Under the pieces are notes generated by a model. The model ran no database searches. It was given only the letters and a program-made list of their open reading frames with translations, and was not told the origin of the DNA. A DNA stretch of 6,807 nt from JAAYBT01 sp964404395 (GTDB lineage: Bacteria > Bacillota > Clostridia > Acetivibrionales > DTU013). Of this stretch, positions 1-6,058 are shown one piece after another. The stretch covers positions 1 to 6,807 of the forward strand of contig CAYOKA010000118.1 of the NCBI GenBank assembly GCA_964404395.1, written 5' to 3'. The translations under genes and the position numbers were made by a program. Positions within the stretch are counted from its first letter, which is position 1; every line of letters starts with the position of its first letter.

Positions 1-2
1 CT

Positions 3-98
3 AAAAAGAAAATTGGATCGGGTGGTGTTATCTGCATGACCGACAGTGTGTATCCCATAGACAGGTGCAACTCCTACATTCCGGTTTGGATTATCTAG
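3..98 (+). CDS. Possible C-terminal end of an unidentified plus-strand gene (partial)
   Basis: Reading from base 3, this frame is open from the window edge to a TAG at 96-98, about 31 codons. The other two plus frames hit stops early. The peptide contains GSGGVICMTDSVYP followed by IDRCNSYIPVWII at its end. I do not recognise the family. Indirect support comes from a hairpin with a short T run (101-133) just after the stop, and from the next gene being convergent, which would make this an ordinary tail-to-tail arrangement. An open frame this short can occur by chance, so the call is tentative and no function is offered. Confidence 0.35.
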   Translation, partial: KKKIGSGGVICMTDSVYPIDRCNSYIPVWII

Positions 99-100
99 GA

Positions 101-133
101 CTTTTTGCTCTTGCTAGAGTGAGCAGGGGTTTT
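101..133 (+). terminator. Candidate weak intrinsic terminator between convergent genes
   Basis: TGCTC (106-110) can pair with GAGCA (121-125) around a 10-base loop. In the plus-strand RNA the stem can be extended by four G-U pairs between TTTT (102-105) and GGGG (126-129), followed directly by TTTT (130-133). In the minus-strand RNA these flanks would be C-A mismatches, so the structure favours plus-strand transcription. It lies 3 bases after the possible stop at 98 and its T run overlaps the stop codon of the minus-strand DMT gene. The stem is weak because of the wobble pairs. Confidence 0.35.
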
Positions 134-968
134 ATAGCGTAGCCGACTCTCTTATGGATAACAGGCATCTGCCGGTGATAACCGTGATAACAATTGCTCC
201 CCCGACTAACGCCCATTTACCGGGAATCTCTCCTAATACCAGGAACACCCACACAGGATTGAGAATCGGCTCGATGATCGGTATCAGAGACGCTTCAAGC
301 GCCGTTACATGCTTTATAGCCTTCGAATATAAAATATAGGGAAGCCCCAACTGAACAAGACCCAGCACCACAAGATACATCCAGCCTTTTGCATCAGGCA
401 TATCTCTGAAAACAAACGGTATACCGATAATGGCGGTTAAAATATTGCCCAACAGCACCGATTCAATTGGAGACCCATCCTTCTGCATGCGCATAAAAAT
501 TGCAAATAAAGCAAAAGCGAGCCCGCTTCCAGCAGCAAGGAGGTTACCGAAAACGCCGCCTGCACCGATATCATCCGCAAAAAACAGCACCATCGCGCCA
601 ATAGCTATAATTATTGTAACCCAGTCCGCTCGCCTCACCTTTTCCTTCAAAAGCCACCCACCAAGAACAGCCACATATACAGGGGCAGTATACTGAAGCA
701 ATATAGCATTTGCTGCAGTTGTGTGTTTATTGGCGATAACATATAGCATAACCGTCGCTGAGTAAGACAGTGCAGCTCCGATTTGCGCAAAAGACCAGTT
801 TAGCTTTGGCTTTCCTGTGGCAAACAATATAAGAATTGCAGAAATGCCGCTCCTCACCCCTGCTATTGCTAGCGGATTTGAACTGATTGATTTAATCAGT
901 AGCCCCCCAAAGCTCCAAAGAATTGCAGTAATAATCAGATAAATAATTGCCCTTGGCCTTTCCTTCAT
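132..968 (-). CDS. DMT superfamily (EamA-type) membrane transporter
   Basis: Predicted inner-membrane exporter or permease of the drug/metabolite transporter superfamily. From the preferred start the protein has 278 residues, the usual size for a two-EamA-repeat member, with about ten hydrophobic helices. The first repeat opens with RAIIYLIITAILWSFGG and closes with LLQYTAPVYVAVLGGWLLKE. The second closes with the family-typical EPILNPVWVFLVLGE. Known relatives move amino acids, nucleosides or other small metabolites, usually outward; the substrate here cannot be inferred. An in-frame ATG at 996-998 adds ten residues but has no Shine-Dalgarno sequence. The ATG at 966-968 gives the normal N-terminus, MKERP just before helix 1, with a weak GTGA-type site about ten bases upstream, so I prefer it. 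The gene lies downstream of, and codirectional with, the diguanylate cyclase gene, and no obvious terminator separates them. Confidence 0.88.
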   Translation of the reverse strand: MKERPRAIIYLIITAILWSFGGLLIKSISSNPLAIAGVRSGISAILILFATGKPKLNWSFAQIGAALSYSATVMLYVIANKHTTAANAILLQYTAPVYVAVLGGWLLKEKVRRADWVTIIIAIGAMVLFFADDIGAGGVFGNLLAAGSGLAFALFAIFMRMQKDGSPIESVLLGNILTAIIGIPFVFRDMPDAKGWMYLVVLGLVQLGLPYILYSKAIKHVTALEASLIPIIEPILNPVWVFLVLGEIPGKWALVGGAIVITVITGRCLLSIRESATL

Positions 969-1017
969 TGCTGAAATCTCACTCAAGATAATCACCATTC
1001 CATATTTGTTATGCGTA

Positions 1018-1032
1018 ATATACTCAGTATAT
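1018..1032. promoter_or_regulatory. Perfect inverted repeat upstream of the DMT gene
   Basis: ATATAC-TCA-GTATAT is a 6+3+6 perfect palindrome lying 50 to 64 bases before the preferred DMT start, in the spacer between the diguanylate cyclase stop and the DMT gene. Its size and place suit a small dimeric repressor operator. TATATT and TATACT hexamers on the minus strand overlap it and could be -10 boxes, but neither has a good -35 at 16-18 bases. AT-rich palindromes also arise by chance. Confidence 0.3.
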
Positions 1033-1082
1033 ATGAAAGGGACACAGAATTACACTGTTATCTATTTTACCGATGCAAGTAA

Positions 1083-2195
1083 TCAATACATAACAACGTT
1101 CTTTCCTGAGTTTTTCGCTTTATACAGGGCCTTATCAGCAGCACTTATAAATTGATCAACCCCCTTTACCTTCCTCGTAAAGGAGGCAACCCCGAAGCTG
1201 CAGGATAGTTCAACCTCCGGTATTAGCTCTTCATCCGATATGGATTTTCTGATACGTTCCGTTATTTCGACTGCTTGGGGTCTGTTCGTATGCGGCATGA
1301 TGATCGTAAACTCATCTCCTCCCCAACGAGCTAAAGTATCAGTTTCACGAATCATTTTATGAACGGTAGCTACAACCTGAACAATAACCTCATCCCCGAT
1401 TAGATGCCCATGTTTATCATTAATCTGCTTAAAATTATCAATATCGAAAAGAATTAGGGAAAGAGGCGTTTTATACCTGCTCGAAAATTTCATCCACATA
1501 TTAATCTCCTCGTATAGCTTCGCTTTATTAATCAGCCCGGTAAGGGAATCAGTGAAGGATGATCTCTCAAGCTTCTTGTTAATCGCATAATTGTATCTTT
1601 TGTTGGAATACATGATGTAAGAGGAAACCGAGGATAAAATAATAATCAAAGCTGTATGAACAAAACCCGCGGAAAATATGTTTATGCTAAGCCGGCCGGC
1701 ATACTTGATATATGCAACAACAAAAAAACAGGCGCTTCCGGCAAGTGTTACTATTACCATGCATATCCATCGATTTGGAATAAGAAAAATTGACAGTATT
1801 AAAATAACCATGCTCAATACCTGCACAAGAAAGTCGGGTGAAGAGTATTGCCAAAAAACAAAGATGAAGTTTGCAAAGCAAAGTAACTCACATAGAGAGA
1901 TCCATGCAGAAATCCTGTAAGGATTCCCCATATGTTCGAGGCGCATAAAAAGGACAAGGGCAAAGATCAAAAATATGGATCTGCATATTGTTATAATAGT
2001 AAAAGATCCGAGATCTTTGATCAGGAAATAATCAGGGATAATAAACAGAGTATTGAGCATAGCTAATAATAGTATAAGTGGCTTCACATACTTTAAAGAG
2101 TTAAAAAGTTCTGCAGAAAAATATTCCACCTCATACTCTCTATCAGCAAACTCGCAAAAAACATTAATAGATTTTTCCATCACTTTTCTATCCAC
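1083..2195 (-). CDS. Membrane-bound diguanylate cyclase (GGDEF domain)
   Basis: Predicted to condense two GTP into cyclic di-GMP at the membrane. The 370-residue protein has a short cytoplasmic N-terminus, about six hydrophobic helices (near residues 37-55, 64-84, 95-115, 122-140, 143-163 and 171-194) and a C-terminal GGDEF domain (about 212-370). The domain has DSLTG at 216-220, metal-site aspartate D251 in LFDIDNFKQIND, an intact GGDEF at 292-296, and a C-terminal ADKALYKAKNSGKN. RETD at 283-286, five residues before GGDEF, matches the RxxD inhibitory site, so product feedback inhibition is expected. No EAL or HD-GYP domain is present. I do not recognise the six-helix input region as a named sensor domain. 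Translation probably begins at GTG (2193-2195), 9 bases after AAGGA; an in-frame ATG at 2178-2180 is possible but has a poorer ribosome site. Confidence 0.93.
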   Translation of the reverse strand: MDRKVMEKSINVFCEFADREYEVEYFSAELFNSLKYVKPLILLLAMLNTLFIIPDYFLIKDLGSFTIITICRSIFLIFALVLFMRLEHMGNPYRISAWISLCELLCFANFIFVFWQYSSPDFLVQVLSMVILILSIFLIPNRWICMVIVTLAGSACFFVVAYIKYAGRLSINIFSAGFVHTALIIILSSVSSYIMYSNKRYNYAINKKLERSSFTDSLTGLINKAKLYEEINMWMKFSSRYKTPLSLILFDIDNFKQINDKHGHLIGDEVIVQVVATVHKMIRETDTLARWGGDEFTIIMPHTNRPQAVEITERIRKSISDEELIPEVELSCSFGVASFTRKVKGVDQFISAADKALYKAKNSGKNVVMY

Positions 2196-2214
2196 AATAA
2201 ATAATCCTTCTATT

Positions 2215-2227
2215 ATAGTATCACTAT
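2215..2227. promoter_or_regulatory. Short inverted repeat just upstream of the diguanylate cyclase
   Basis: ATAGT-ATC-ACTAT is a perfect 5+3+5 inverted repeat 19 bases upstream of the GTG start. On the minus strand it overlaps a TATAAT hexamer (2212-2217). If TATAAT were the -10 box, transcription would start at or inside the AAGGA ribosome site and no good -35 lies 16-18 bases upstream. A promoter here is therefore doubtful and the repeat is only a candidate operator. Confidence 0.22.
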
Positions 2228-2252
2228 TTACAAAATAAGTATATAATTATTT

Positions 2253-2323
2253 GCCATGCTTTTTTAAACACGCCTCGCAAGGTTTTCTAAATACCGCAAA
2301 AGTTGCTATGGGCCTGTGGTCCC
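2253..2323 (-). other. Cluster of small hairpins in the divergent spacer, possible structured leader RNA
   Basis: This part of the 267-base divergent spacer is richer in G and C than its AT-rich flanks and holds successive inverted repeats. GGG-CC with GG-T-CCC (2310-2323) has a 3-base loop. GCAA-AAG-TTGC (2296-2306) has outer ATA/TAT pairs. CCT-CGCA-AGG lies at 2273-2282. A seven-pair stem at 2253-2274 forms only in minus-strand RNA because it needs G-U pairs. That bias suggests that, if it is an RNA, it is in the leader of the diguanylate cyclase gene. I could not match it to a riboswitch class I know, and individual stems are short. Confidence 0.25.
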
Positions 2324-2338
2324 CGCCTTATAACACCA

Positions 2339-2351
2339 ATGTTATTAACAT
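2339..2351. promoter_or_regulatory. Perfect palindrome overlapping the -35 box of the larA promoter
   Basis: ATGTTA-T-TAACAT is a perfect 6+1+6 inverted repeat whose right half contains the TTAACA -35 hexamer (2345-2350). A dimeric regulator bound here would compete with RNA polymerase, so a repressor site is the simplest reading. Known larA genes in lactobacilli are regulated by a CRP/FNR-family protein, but I cannot say that this site belongs to that family and no regulator gene is in the window. Confidence 0.45.
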
Positions 2352-2373
2352 ATCGCACATATAGTGATAAAAT
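2345..2373 (+). promoter_or_regulatory. Sigma-A type promoter for the racemase/aminotransferase genes
   Basis: TTAACA (2345-2350) and TAAAAT (2368-2373) each match the sigma-A consensus at five of six positions and are separated by exactly 17 bases. TG at 2365-2366 followed by one base gives an extended -10. Transcription would begin near 2380, leaving a leader of about 83 bases before the ATG at 2463. I see nothing clearly structured in that leader. Confidence 0.65.
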
Positions 2374-2447
2374 ATAAATATATTCTACTACATTTAAGCT
2401 GCTGGAAAGCTATTAAAATAAGAAGCATTTGTCCACAGTTTAGAAAA

Positions 2448-2453
2448 AAGGAG
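2448..2453 (+). promoter_or_regulatory. Ribosome binding site deciding the larA start
   Basis: AAGGAG lies 9 bases before the ATG at 2463-2465. The reading frame is open further upstream to a GTG at 2364, but that codon lies inside the promoter between the -35 and -10 boxes and has no ribosome site. The 33 extra residues it would add look unlike the family N-terminus. Confidence 0.75.
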
Positions 2454-2462
2454 AACCTGTTA

Positions 2463-3758
2463 ATGGCATATTATCTCAAATACGGTGACCGGAAATTCAA
2501 GGTAAATCTCCCTGACGATCAGATAAAGCTGGTGCTGGAGCCAAACCCTGTGGAGCTACCTTTGGATACGCCGAGCGAACTAATTGAAAGCGCTCTGGAC
2601 AATCCAATTGGAACAGACCGCATAGAGGAAATTGTGAAGCCGGGAGAAAAGGTTTGCATAATAATAAGTGATAGTACGCGCAGTTGGCAGAATCCCGGAT
2701 TGATAATTGGTGCTCTTTTGGGTAGATTGGGCAAAATCGGAATCAAAGATAAAGATGTAATTGTAATAAGTGCCCGAGGAACCCATCGTTCACAGACTGA
2801 TGACGAGCTTCGCGCTCTTGTTACGGATGGAATATACAATCGCATTAAGGTCGTCGACCATAATAGCACTGATGAAGACAATTTGACCTTTATGGGTACA
2901 ACAAGCCGTGGCACACCTGTGAAGCTTAACTCGATTGCAGTAAACAGCGACCGGGTAATCTTGATTGGCGCAGTGCTCCACCATTTTCTTGCCGGCTTCA
3001 GTGGAGGTCGCAAAAGTGTGGTGCCCGGTATTGCGGCCAAGGAAACAGCGCAGACTAACCATAGACTATCTTTGAATGGGGGACTGGGGAGCGGCGGTAA
3101 TTCCCTCGTAAAAAGCGGTAGCCTGGAAAATAATCCACTGCAGCTTGATATGTTGGAGGGTGCGTTAATGTTAAATCCCTGCTTTATCATTAATGTAGTT
3201 GTAGATGATAATTACAGAACACTTAAAGCCTTTGCCGGTGATATGGAAAAGGCTCATTTGGAGGCATGCCGCTTGGTTGATAAGATGAACAGTGTATCAA
3301 TTGACCGGCCTTATCCTATAGTTATCGCATCGGCAGGCGGGTACCCCAAGGATATGAACGTGTACCAGCCCATGAAAACTCTATGTCACATGCTCGAGTG
3401 CATTGAGGCGGGCGGAATCATGATAATGCTCTCCGAGAGCCGGGAGGGTTTTGGCTCTGCGGAAACCGAAAAGCAGATCACAGGCTATGACAACATGCTC
3501 GATAGAGAAAAAGCGTTACGCGAATGCTACTCTATTGGGGCTCATACGGGTTATCTTTATGCCGATACTGCTGAAAAATATACTTCTATATATGTAACTG
3601 ATTTTGGAGCAGAGAATTTTTCCAAAACAAAGATGCATATTGTTCGAAGCCTGGATGAGGCACTGAAGCTTGCGGCTAAGCTATGCGGCGACAAGCTTAA
3701 AGAAGATGTGTTGCTAATGCCCAATGGGTCGGTTACACTTCCGAAGATAGCGGAGTAG
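2463..3758 (+). CDS. larA: LarA-family nickel-dependent lactate/2-hydroxyacid racemase or epimerase
   Basis: Predicted cytoplasmic enzyme that inverts the alpha-hydroxy carbon of lactate or another 2-hydroxyacid using a nickel-pincer (NPN) cofactor. The protein has 431 residues, close to characterised LarA. Active-site positions recalled for Lactiplantibacillus plantarum LarA are present: H108 in SARGTHRSQTDDEL, H174 and K184 in HHFLAGFSGGRK (K184 being the cofactor-linked lysine), and H200 in QTNHR. Asp70 and Arg73 in SDSTR, and Q302/K305 in YQPMK, match further binding residues. Between H200 and N224 there is a Gly/Ser-rich stretch (204-220) that appears about seven residues longer than in the L. 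plantarum enzyme. The cofactor makers LarB, LarC and LarE are not in this window. The family includes lactate, malate and other hydroxyacid racemases and epimerases, so lactate is only one possible substrate. Cotranscription with the downstream aminotransferase is plausible. Confidence 0.87.
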   Translation: MAYYLKYGDRKFKVNLPDDQIKLVLEPNPVELPLDTPSELIESALDNPIGTDRIEEIVKPGEKVCIIISDSTRSWQNPGLIIGALLGRLGKIGIKDKDVIVISARGTHRSQTDDELRALVTDGIYNRIKVVDHNSTDEDNLTFMGTTSRGTPVKLNSIAVNSDRVILIGAVLHHFLAGFSGGRKSVVPGIAAKETAQTNHRLSLNGGLGSGGNSLVKSGSLENNPLQLDMLEGALMLNPCFIINVVVDDNYRTLKAFAGDMEKAHLEACRLVDKMNSVSIDRPYPIVIASAGGYPKDMNVYQPMKTLCHMLECIEAGGIMIMLSESREGFGSAETEKQITGYDNMLDREKALRECYSIGAHTGYLYADTAEKYTSIYVTDFGAENFSKTKMHIVRSLDEALKLAAKLCGDKLKEDVLLMPNGSVTLPKIAE

Positions 3759-3834
3759 TGGTGAGCGAATAGCGGAAATAGTGTATTGAATAACGGCAAC
3801 TATAGAAAGATTGCTAAAAGTAGCCATAGATAAG

Positions 3835-3864
3835 GGGCTCGCGAATTGGCCGGGCTCGTGAATT
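3835..3864 (+). repeat. Two-copy 13-base direct repeat with 17-base period
   Basis: GGGCTCGCGAATT (3835-3847) and GGGCTCGTGAATT (3852-3864) differ at one base. They lie in the 156-base spacer between the racemase stop and the aminotransferase start, ending 50 bases before that start. I see no good promoter or intrinsic terminator in the rest of this spacer (3759-3914). The repeat could be a pair of protein-binding half-sites or a slippage relic. Confidence 0.6.
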
Positions 3865-3914
3865 AATCAAGAATGACAGAACAATGCAAGAGGAAAAACG
3901 AAAGAGAGAAAAGC

Positions 3915-5150
3915 ATGGAAGCAGATAAGCTAACCGAACTCTGGCAGCACTATGAACAATTCAAAGCCCGCAACCTCAAGCTTGATATGTCCCGTGGGAA
4001 GCCTGAAAAAGCACAGCTGGATCTTTCGGTGCCAATGCTGCACATGGAGAACAGCTTTATCAGCGAGGACGGAATTGACGTGCGTAATTACGGTGACACA
4101 ACCGGTATCCCCGAGGCAAAGCGCCTGTTCGGCGAATTGCTTGATCTTCCGCCGGAGCAAATTATAGTTGGTGGAAATTCGAGCATAAACCTTATCCATG
4201 ATGCCCTCACCCGTGCGCTATTATGTGGCCCTATGGAGGGTGATACTCCCTGGGCGAAGCTTCCCCGGGTTAAATTCATATGCCCGGTACCCGGGTATGA
4301 CTGGCATTTTCACATGTGCGAAACCCTGGGCATACAGATGCTGCCTGTACAGCTAACATCAAAAGGCCCTGATATGGGTGCGGTGGAGCAGCTTGCGCTG
4401 GATCCTGAAGTGAAGGGACTCATATGCAATCCAATGTATAGTAACCCCTCCGGGATCACATTCAGTGACGAAACAGTGGATCGTCTTGCAGCAATGAAAA
4501 CCACTGCGCCTGATTTTCGGATTATATGGGACAATGCATACTTAGTACACCATCTGTATGAAAATGACCGGGATAGCCTGAAAAACATATATGACGCCTG
4601 CATCGAGAGTGGTAACCCCGACAGGGTGCTCATGTTTAGCTCCACATCGAAGATTACATTTGCAGGAGGCGGCATATCCGCCATGGGCGCAAGCCCTGCC
4701 AACATTGCCCGCCAGGCGGCTCTGCTCACATATCAGCTTGTTTGCTACGACAAGCTGAACCAGCTGCGCCACACAAATTTCCTGCCCGACAAAGCTGCAG
4801 TGGAGGAACATATGGCTAAGCACGCCACCATTATACGTCCCAAGTTCGAATATGTGCTGGGAGTGCTTGAAAGAGAGCTTTCCGGTATCGGAAGCTGGAG
4901 CCGTCCTAAAGGAGGATATTTCATTTGCTATTATGCACCGGACGGATCCGCTCGGCGAATCGTTGACCTTTGTCGGGAAGCAGGCGTAACATTGACCCCT
5001 GCCGGATCCCCCTATCCAGACGGAATAGACCCAAGGGACAGCACCATCCGTATTGCGCCCACGCTGCCGCCCCTTTCAGAGCTTAAGCTGGTTATGGAGC
5101 TCTTCCCTCTGGCAGTCAAAATTGCCGCAGCTGAAGCTAAGCTTAAATAA
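3915..5150 (+). CDS. PLP-dependent aminotransferase, aspartate aminotransferase-like (class I fold)
   Basis: Predicted cytoplasmic fold-type I aminotransferase that moves an amino group between an amino acid and a 2-oxoacid. It has 411 residues. Visible landmarks are LDMSRGKPEKAQLDLS near the N-terminus, GGNSSINL (87-94), the aromatic PVPGYDW (124-130), SNPSG with N177, D206 and Y209 in WDNAY, the Schiff-base lysine K246 in SSTSK followed by ITFAGGG, and the substrate-carboxylate arginine R379 in STIRIAP. This pattern fits the Asp_aminotransf (PF12897) group known from actinobacterial aspartate aminotransferases, rather than classical AspC. Aspartate/2-oxoglutarate is the likeliest pair but is not proven. 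An ATG at 3873 adds 14 polar residues without a ribosome site. The ATG at 3915 follows a purine-rich GAGAGAAAAG and begins where the family begins. It sits 156 bases after the racemase gene on the same strand. Confidence 0.88.
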   Translation: MEADKLTELWQHYEQFKARNLKLDMSRGKPEKAQLDLSVPMLHMENSFISEDGIDVRNYGDTTGIPEAKRLFGELLDLPPEQIIVGGNSSINLIHDALTRALLCGPMEGDTPWAKLPRVKFICPVPGYDWHFHMCETLGIQMLPVQLTSKGPDMGAVEQLALDPEVKGLICNPMYSNPSGITFSDETVDRLAAMKTTAPDFRIIWDNAYLVHHLYENDRDSLKNIYDACIESGNPDRVLMFSSTSKITFAGGGISAMGASPANIARQAALLTYQLVCYDKLNQLRHTNFLPDKAAVEEHMAKHATIIRPKFEYVLGVLERELSGIGSWSRPKGGYFICYYAPDGSARRIVDLCREAGVTLTPAGSPYPDGIDPRDSTIRIAPTLPPLSELKLVMELFPLAVKIAAAEAKLK

Positions 5151-5216
5151 AAACGCCAAAGCCGAATCTAGGTATAGCTAAACATGCCGCAGCCGAAGCC
5201 GGAGCAATTTAGACCA
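5124..5216 (+). repeat. Degenerate tandem repeat, three units of 31 bases
   Basis: Units begin at 5124 (GCCGCAGCTGAAGCTAAGC), 5155 (GCCAAAGCCGAATCTAGGT) and 5186 (GCCGCAGCCGAAGCCGGAGC), exactly 31 bases apart. By hand comparison units 1 and 2 share about 20 of 31 bases and the other pairs about 17 of 31. A fourth partial copy may begin near 5215, with CTGAAGCTA repeated at 5222. Unit 1 covers the last nine codons and stop of the aminotransferase gene; the other units are in the convergent spacer. Because 31 is not a multiple of three, the copies are not an in-frame protein repeat. No canonical hairpin-plus-T-run terminator is visible between 5151 and 5253. Confidence 0.6.
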
Positions 5217-5253
5217 GGATCCTGAAGCTACACAAAGTTAAATCACAATATAA

Positions 5254-6048
5254 TCAGTTGTTTTTCTCCTGGAAATAGCGATCAAGGAATTGCTTCGTGC
5301 GCTCCTCTTTTGGCTTGCTTATAACCTGCTCCGGTGACCCGTATTCAACGATAACTCCCTCATCGATGAACAGCACATTATCTGAAATGTGTCTGGCAAA
5401 GGACATCTCATGAGTAACTATCACCATTGTGGTTTTTCTATCTGCAAGCTCTCGAATAACTCGAAGCACCTCGCCTGTAAGCTCCGGGTCAAGAGCCGAG
5501 GTCGGTTCATCAAAGCACAAAATATCGGGCTTCAGGGCAAGAGCTCGGGCTATAGCCACACGCTGCTGCTGACCGCCTGAGAGCTGATGTGGATAACTAT
5601 CAAGCTTATCTGATAGGCCTACACTGTCGAGAATCGACTTTGCATTTTGTATTATTTCATCACTTATCCTATTTTTTTCAGTCTTATAGTCAGCGCGCTC
5701 CTTAGCAAGCAGCATCCCTGCAAGAGTAACATTCTGCACAACCGTGTACTGTGGAAAAAGATTGAAGGACTGAAAAACCAGCCCGAAGTGCAGGCGTTTA
5801 TCCCGAAGTCCCTTTTCGATCAGTGATTCCCGGTCATCGGCATTAAATATTACCTTTTCATTTACAGTGATAGTGCCGGCATCCGGTATCTCAAGAAAGT
5901 TAAGACACCGTAGCAGCGTAGTCTTTCCGCTGCCTGATGATCCAATAATGGAAAGTGTTTCACCCTTCTCCACACTGAAGCTTATATCCTTGATGACTTC
6001 AAGATTTCCGAAGCTTTTATTTAAATTTTTAACTTCAAGTACTGGCAT
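5254..6048 (-). CDS. Polar amino acid ABC transporter, ATP-binding subunit (GlnQ/HisP type)
   Basis: Cytoplasmic ATPase powering a polar amino acid importer. All nucleotide-binding motifs are intact. In a numbering that counts both possible first methionines these are Walker A GSSGSGKTT (37-45), Q-loop Q94 in VFQSFNLFP, signature LSGGQQQR (157-164), Walker B ILCFDEP (177-183), D-loop SALD (185-188) and H-loop H214. Length, 264 residues, and the QSFNLFP and HEMSFAR strings are typical of the GlnQ/HisP group; the amino acid carried is unknown. Two consecutive ATG codons follow AGGAGG (complement of 6055-6060), with spacings of 3 bases (6051) and 6 bases (6048); the second is better placed. The AGGAGG shares bases with the permease TAG stop, so the two are tightly linked translationally. 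Downstream it converges on the aminotransferase gene. Confidence 0.95.
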   Translation of the reverse strand: MPVLEVKNLNKSFGNLEVIKDISFSVEKGETLSIIGSSGSGKTTLLRCLNFLEIPDAGTITVNEKVIFNADDRESLIEKGLRDKRLHFGLVFQSFNLFPQYTVVQNVTLAGMLLAKERADYKTEKNRISDEIIQNAKSILDSVGLSDKLDSYPHQLSGGQQQRVAIARALALKPDILCFDEPTSALDPELTGEVLRVIRELADRKTTMVIVTHEMSFARHISDNVLFIDEGVIVEYGSPEQVISKPKEERTKQFLDRYFQEKNN

Positions 6049-6058
6049 CATTAACCTC

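Noticed and set aside
2253..2335. Cyclic di-GMP or nickel-cobalt riboswitch in the divergent spacer
   Set aside because: It was attractive because of the neighbouring genes, but I could not find the conserved core motifs I remember for those classes; only generic small hairpins are visible.
2364..2462. N-terminal extension of the racemase from a GTG at 2364
   Set aside because: The codon lies inside the predicted promoter, has no ribosome site, and the ATG at 2463 has AAGGAG at good spacing and gives the family-length protein.
2519..3190. Minus-strand open frame of 223 codons inside the racemase gene
   Set aside because: It is antisense to a gene with all LarA active-site residues, has a Ser/Pro/Leu-rich composition typical of a reverse-frame shadow, and resembles no family I know.
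3873..3914. 14-residue extension of the aminotransferase from the ATG at 3873
   Set aside because: There is no Shine-Dalgarno sequence before it and the extra residues (MTEQCKRKNEREKS) are low-complexity translation of the purine-rich leader.
4310..4729. Minus-strand open frame of 139 codons inside the aminotransferase gene
   Set aside because: It lies wholly antisense to the conserved PLP-binding region and has no recognisable domain or ribosome site.
5215..5224. Ten-base perfect palindrome CAGGATCCTG
   Set aside because: It has no loop and no T run, so it is not a terminator, and a single self-complementary ten-mer is weak evidence for an operator.
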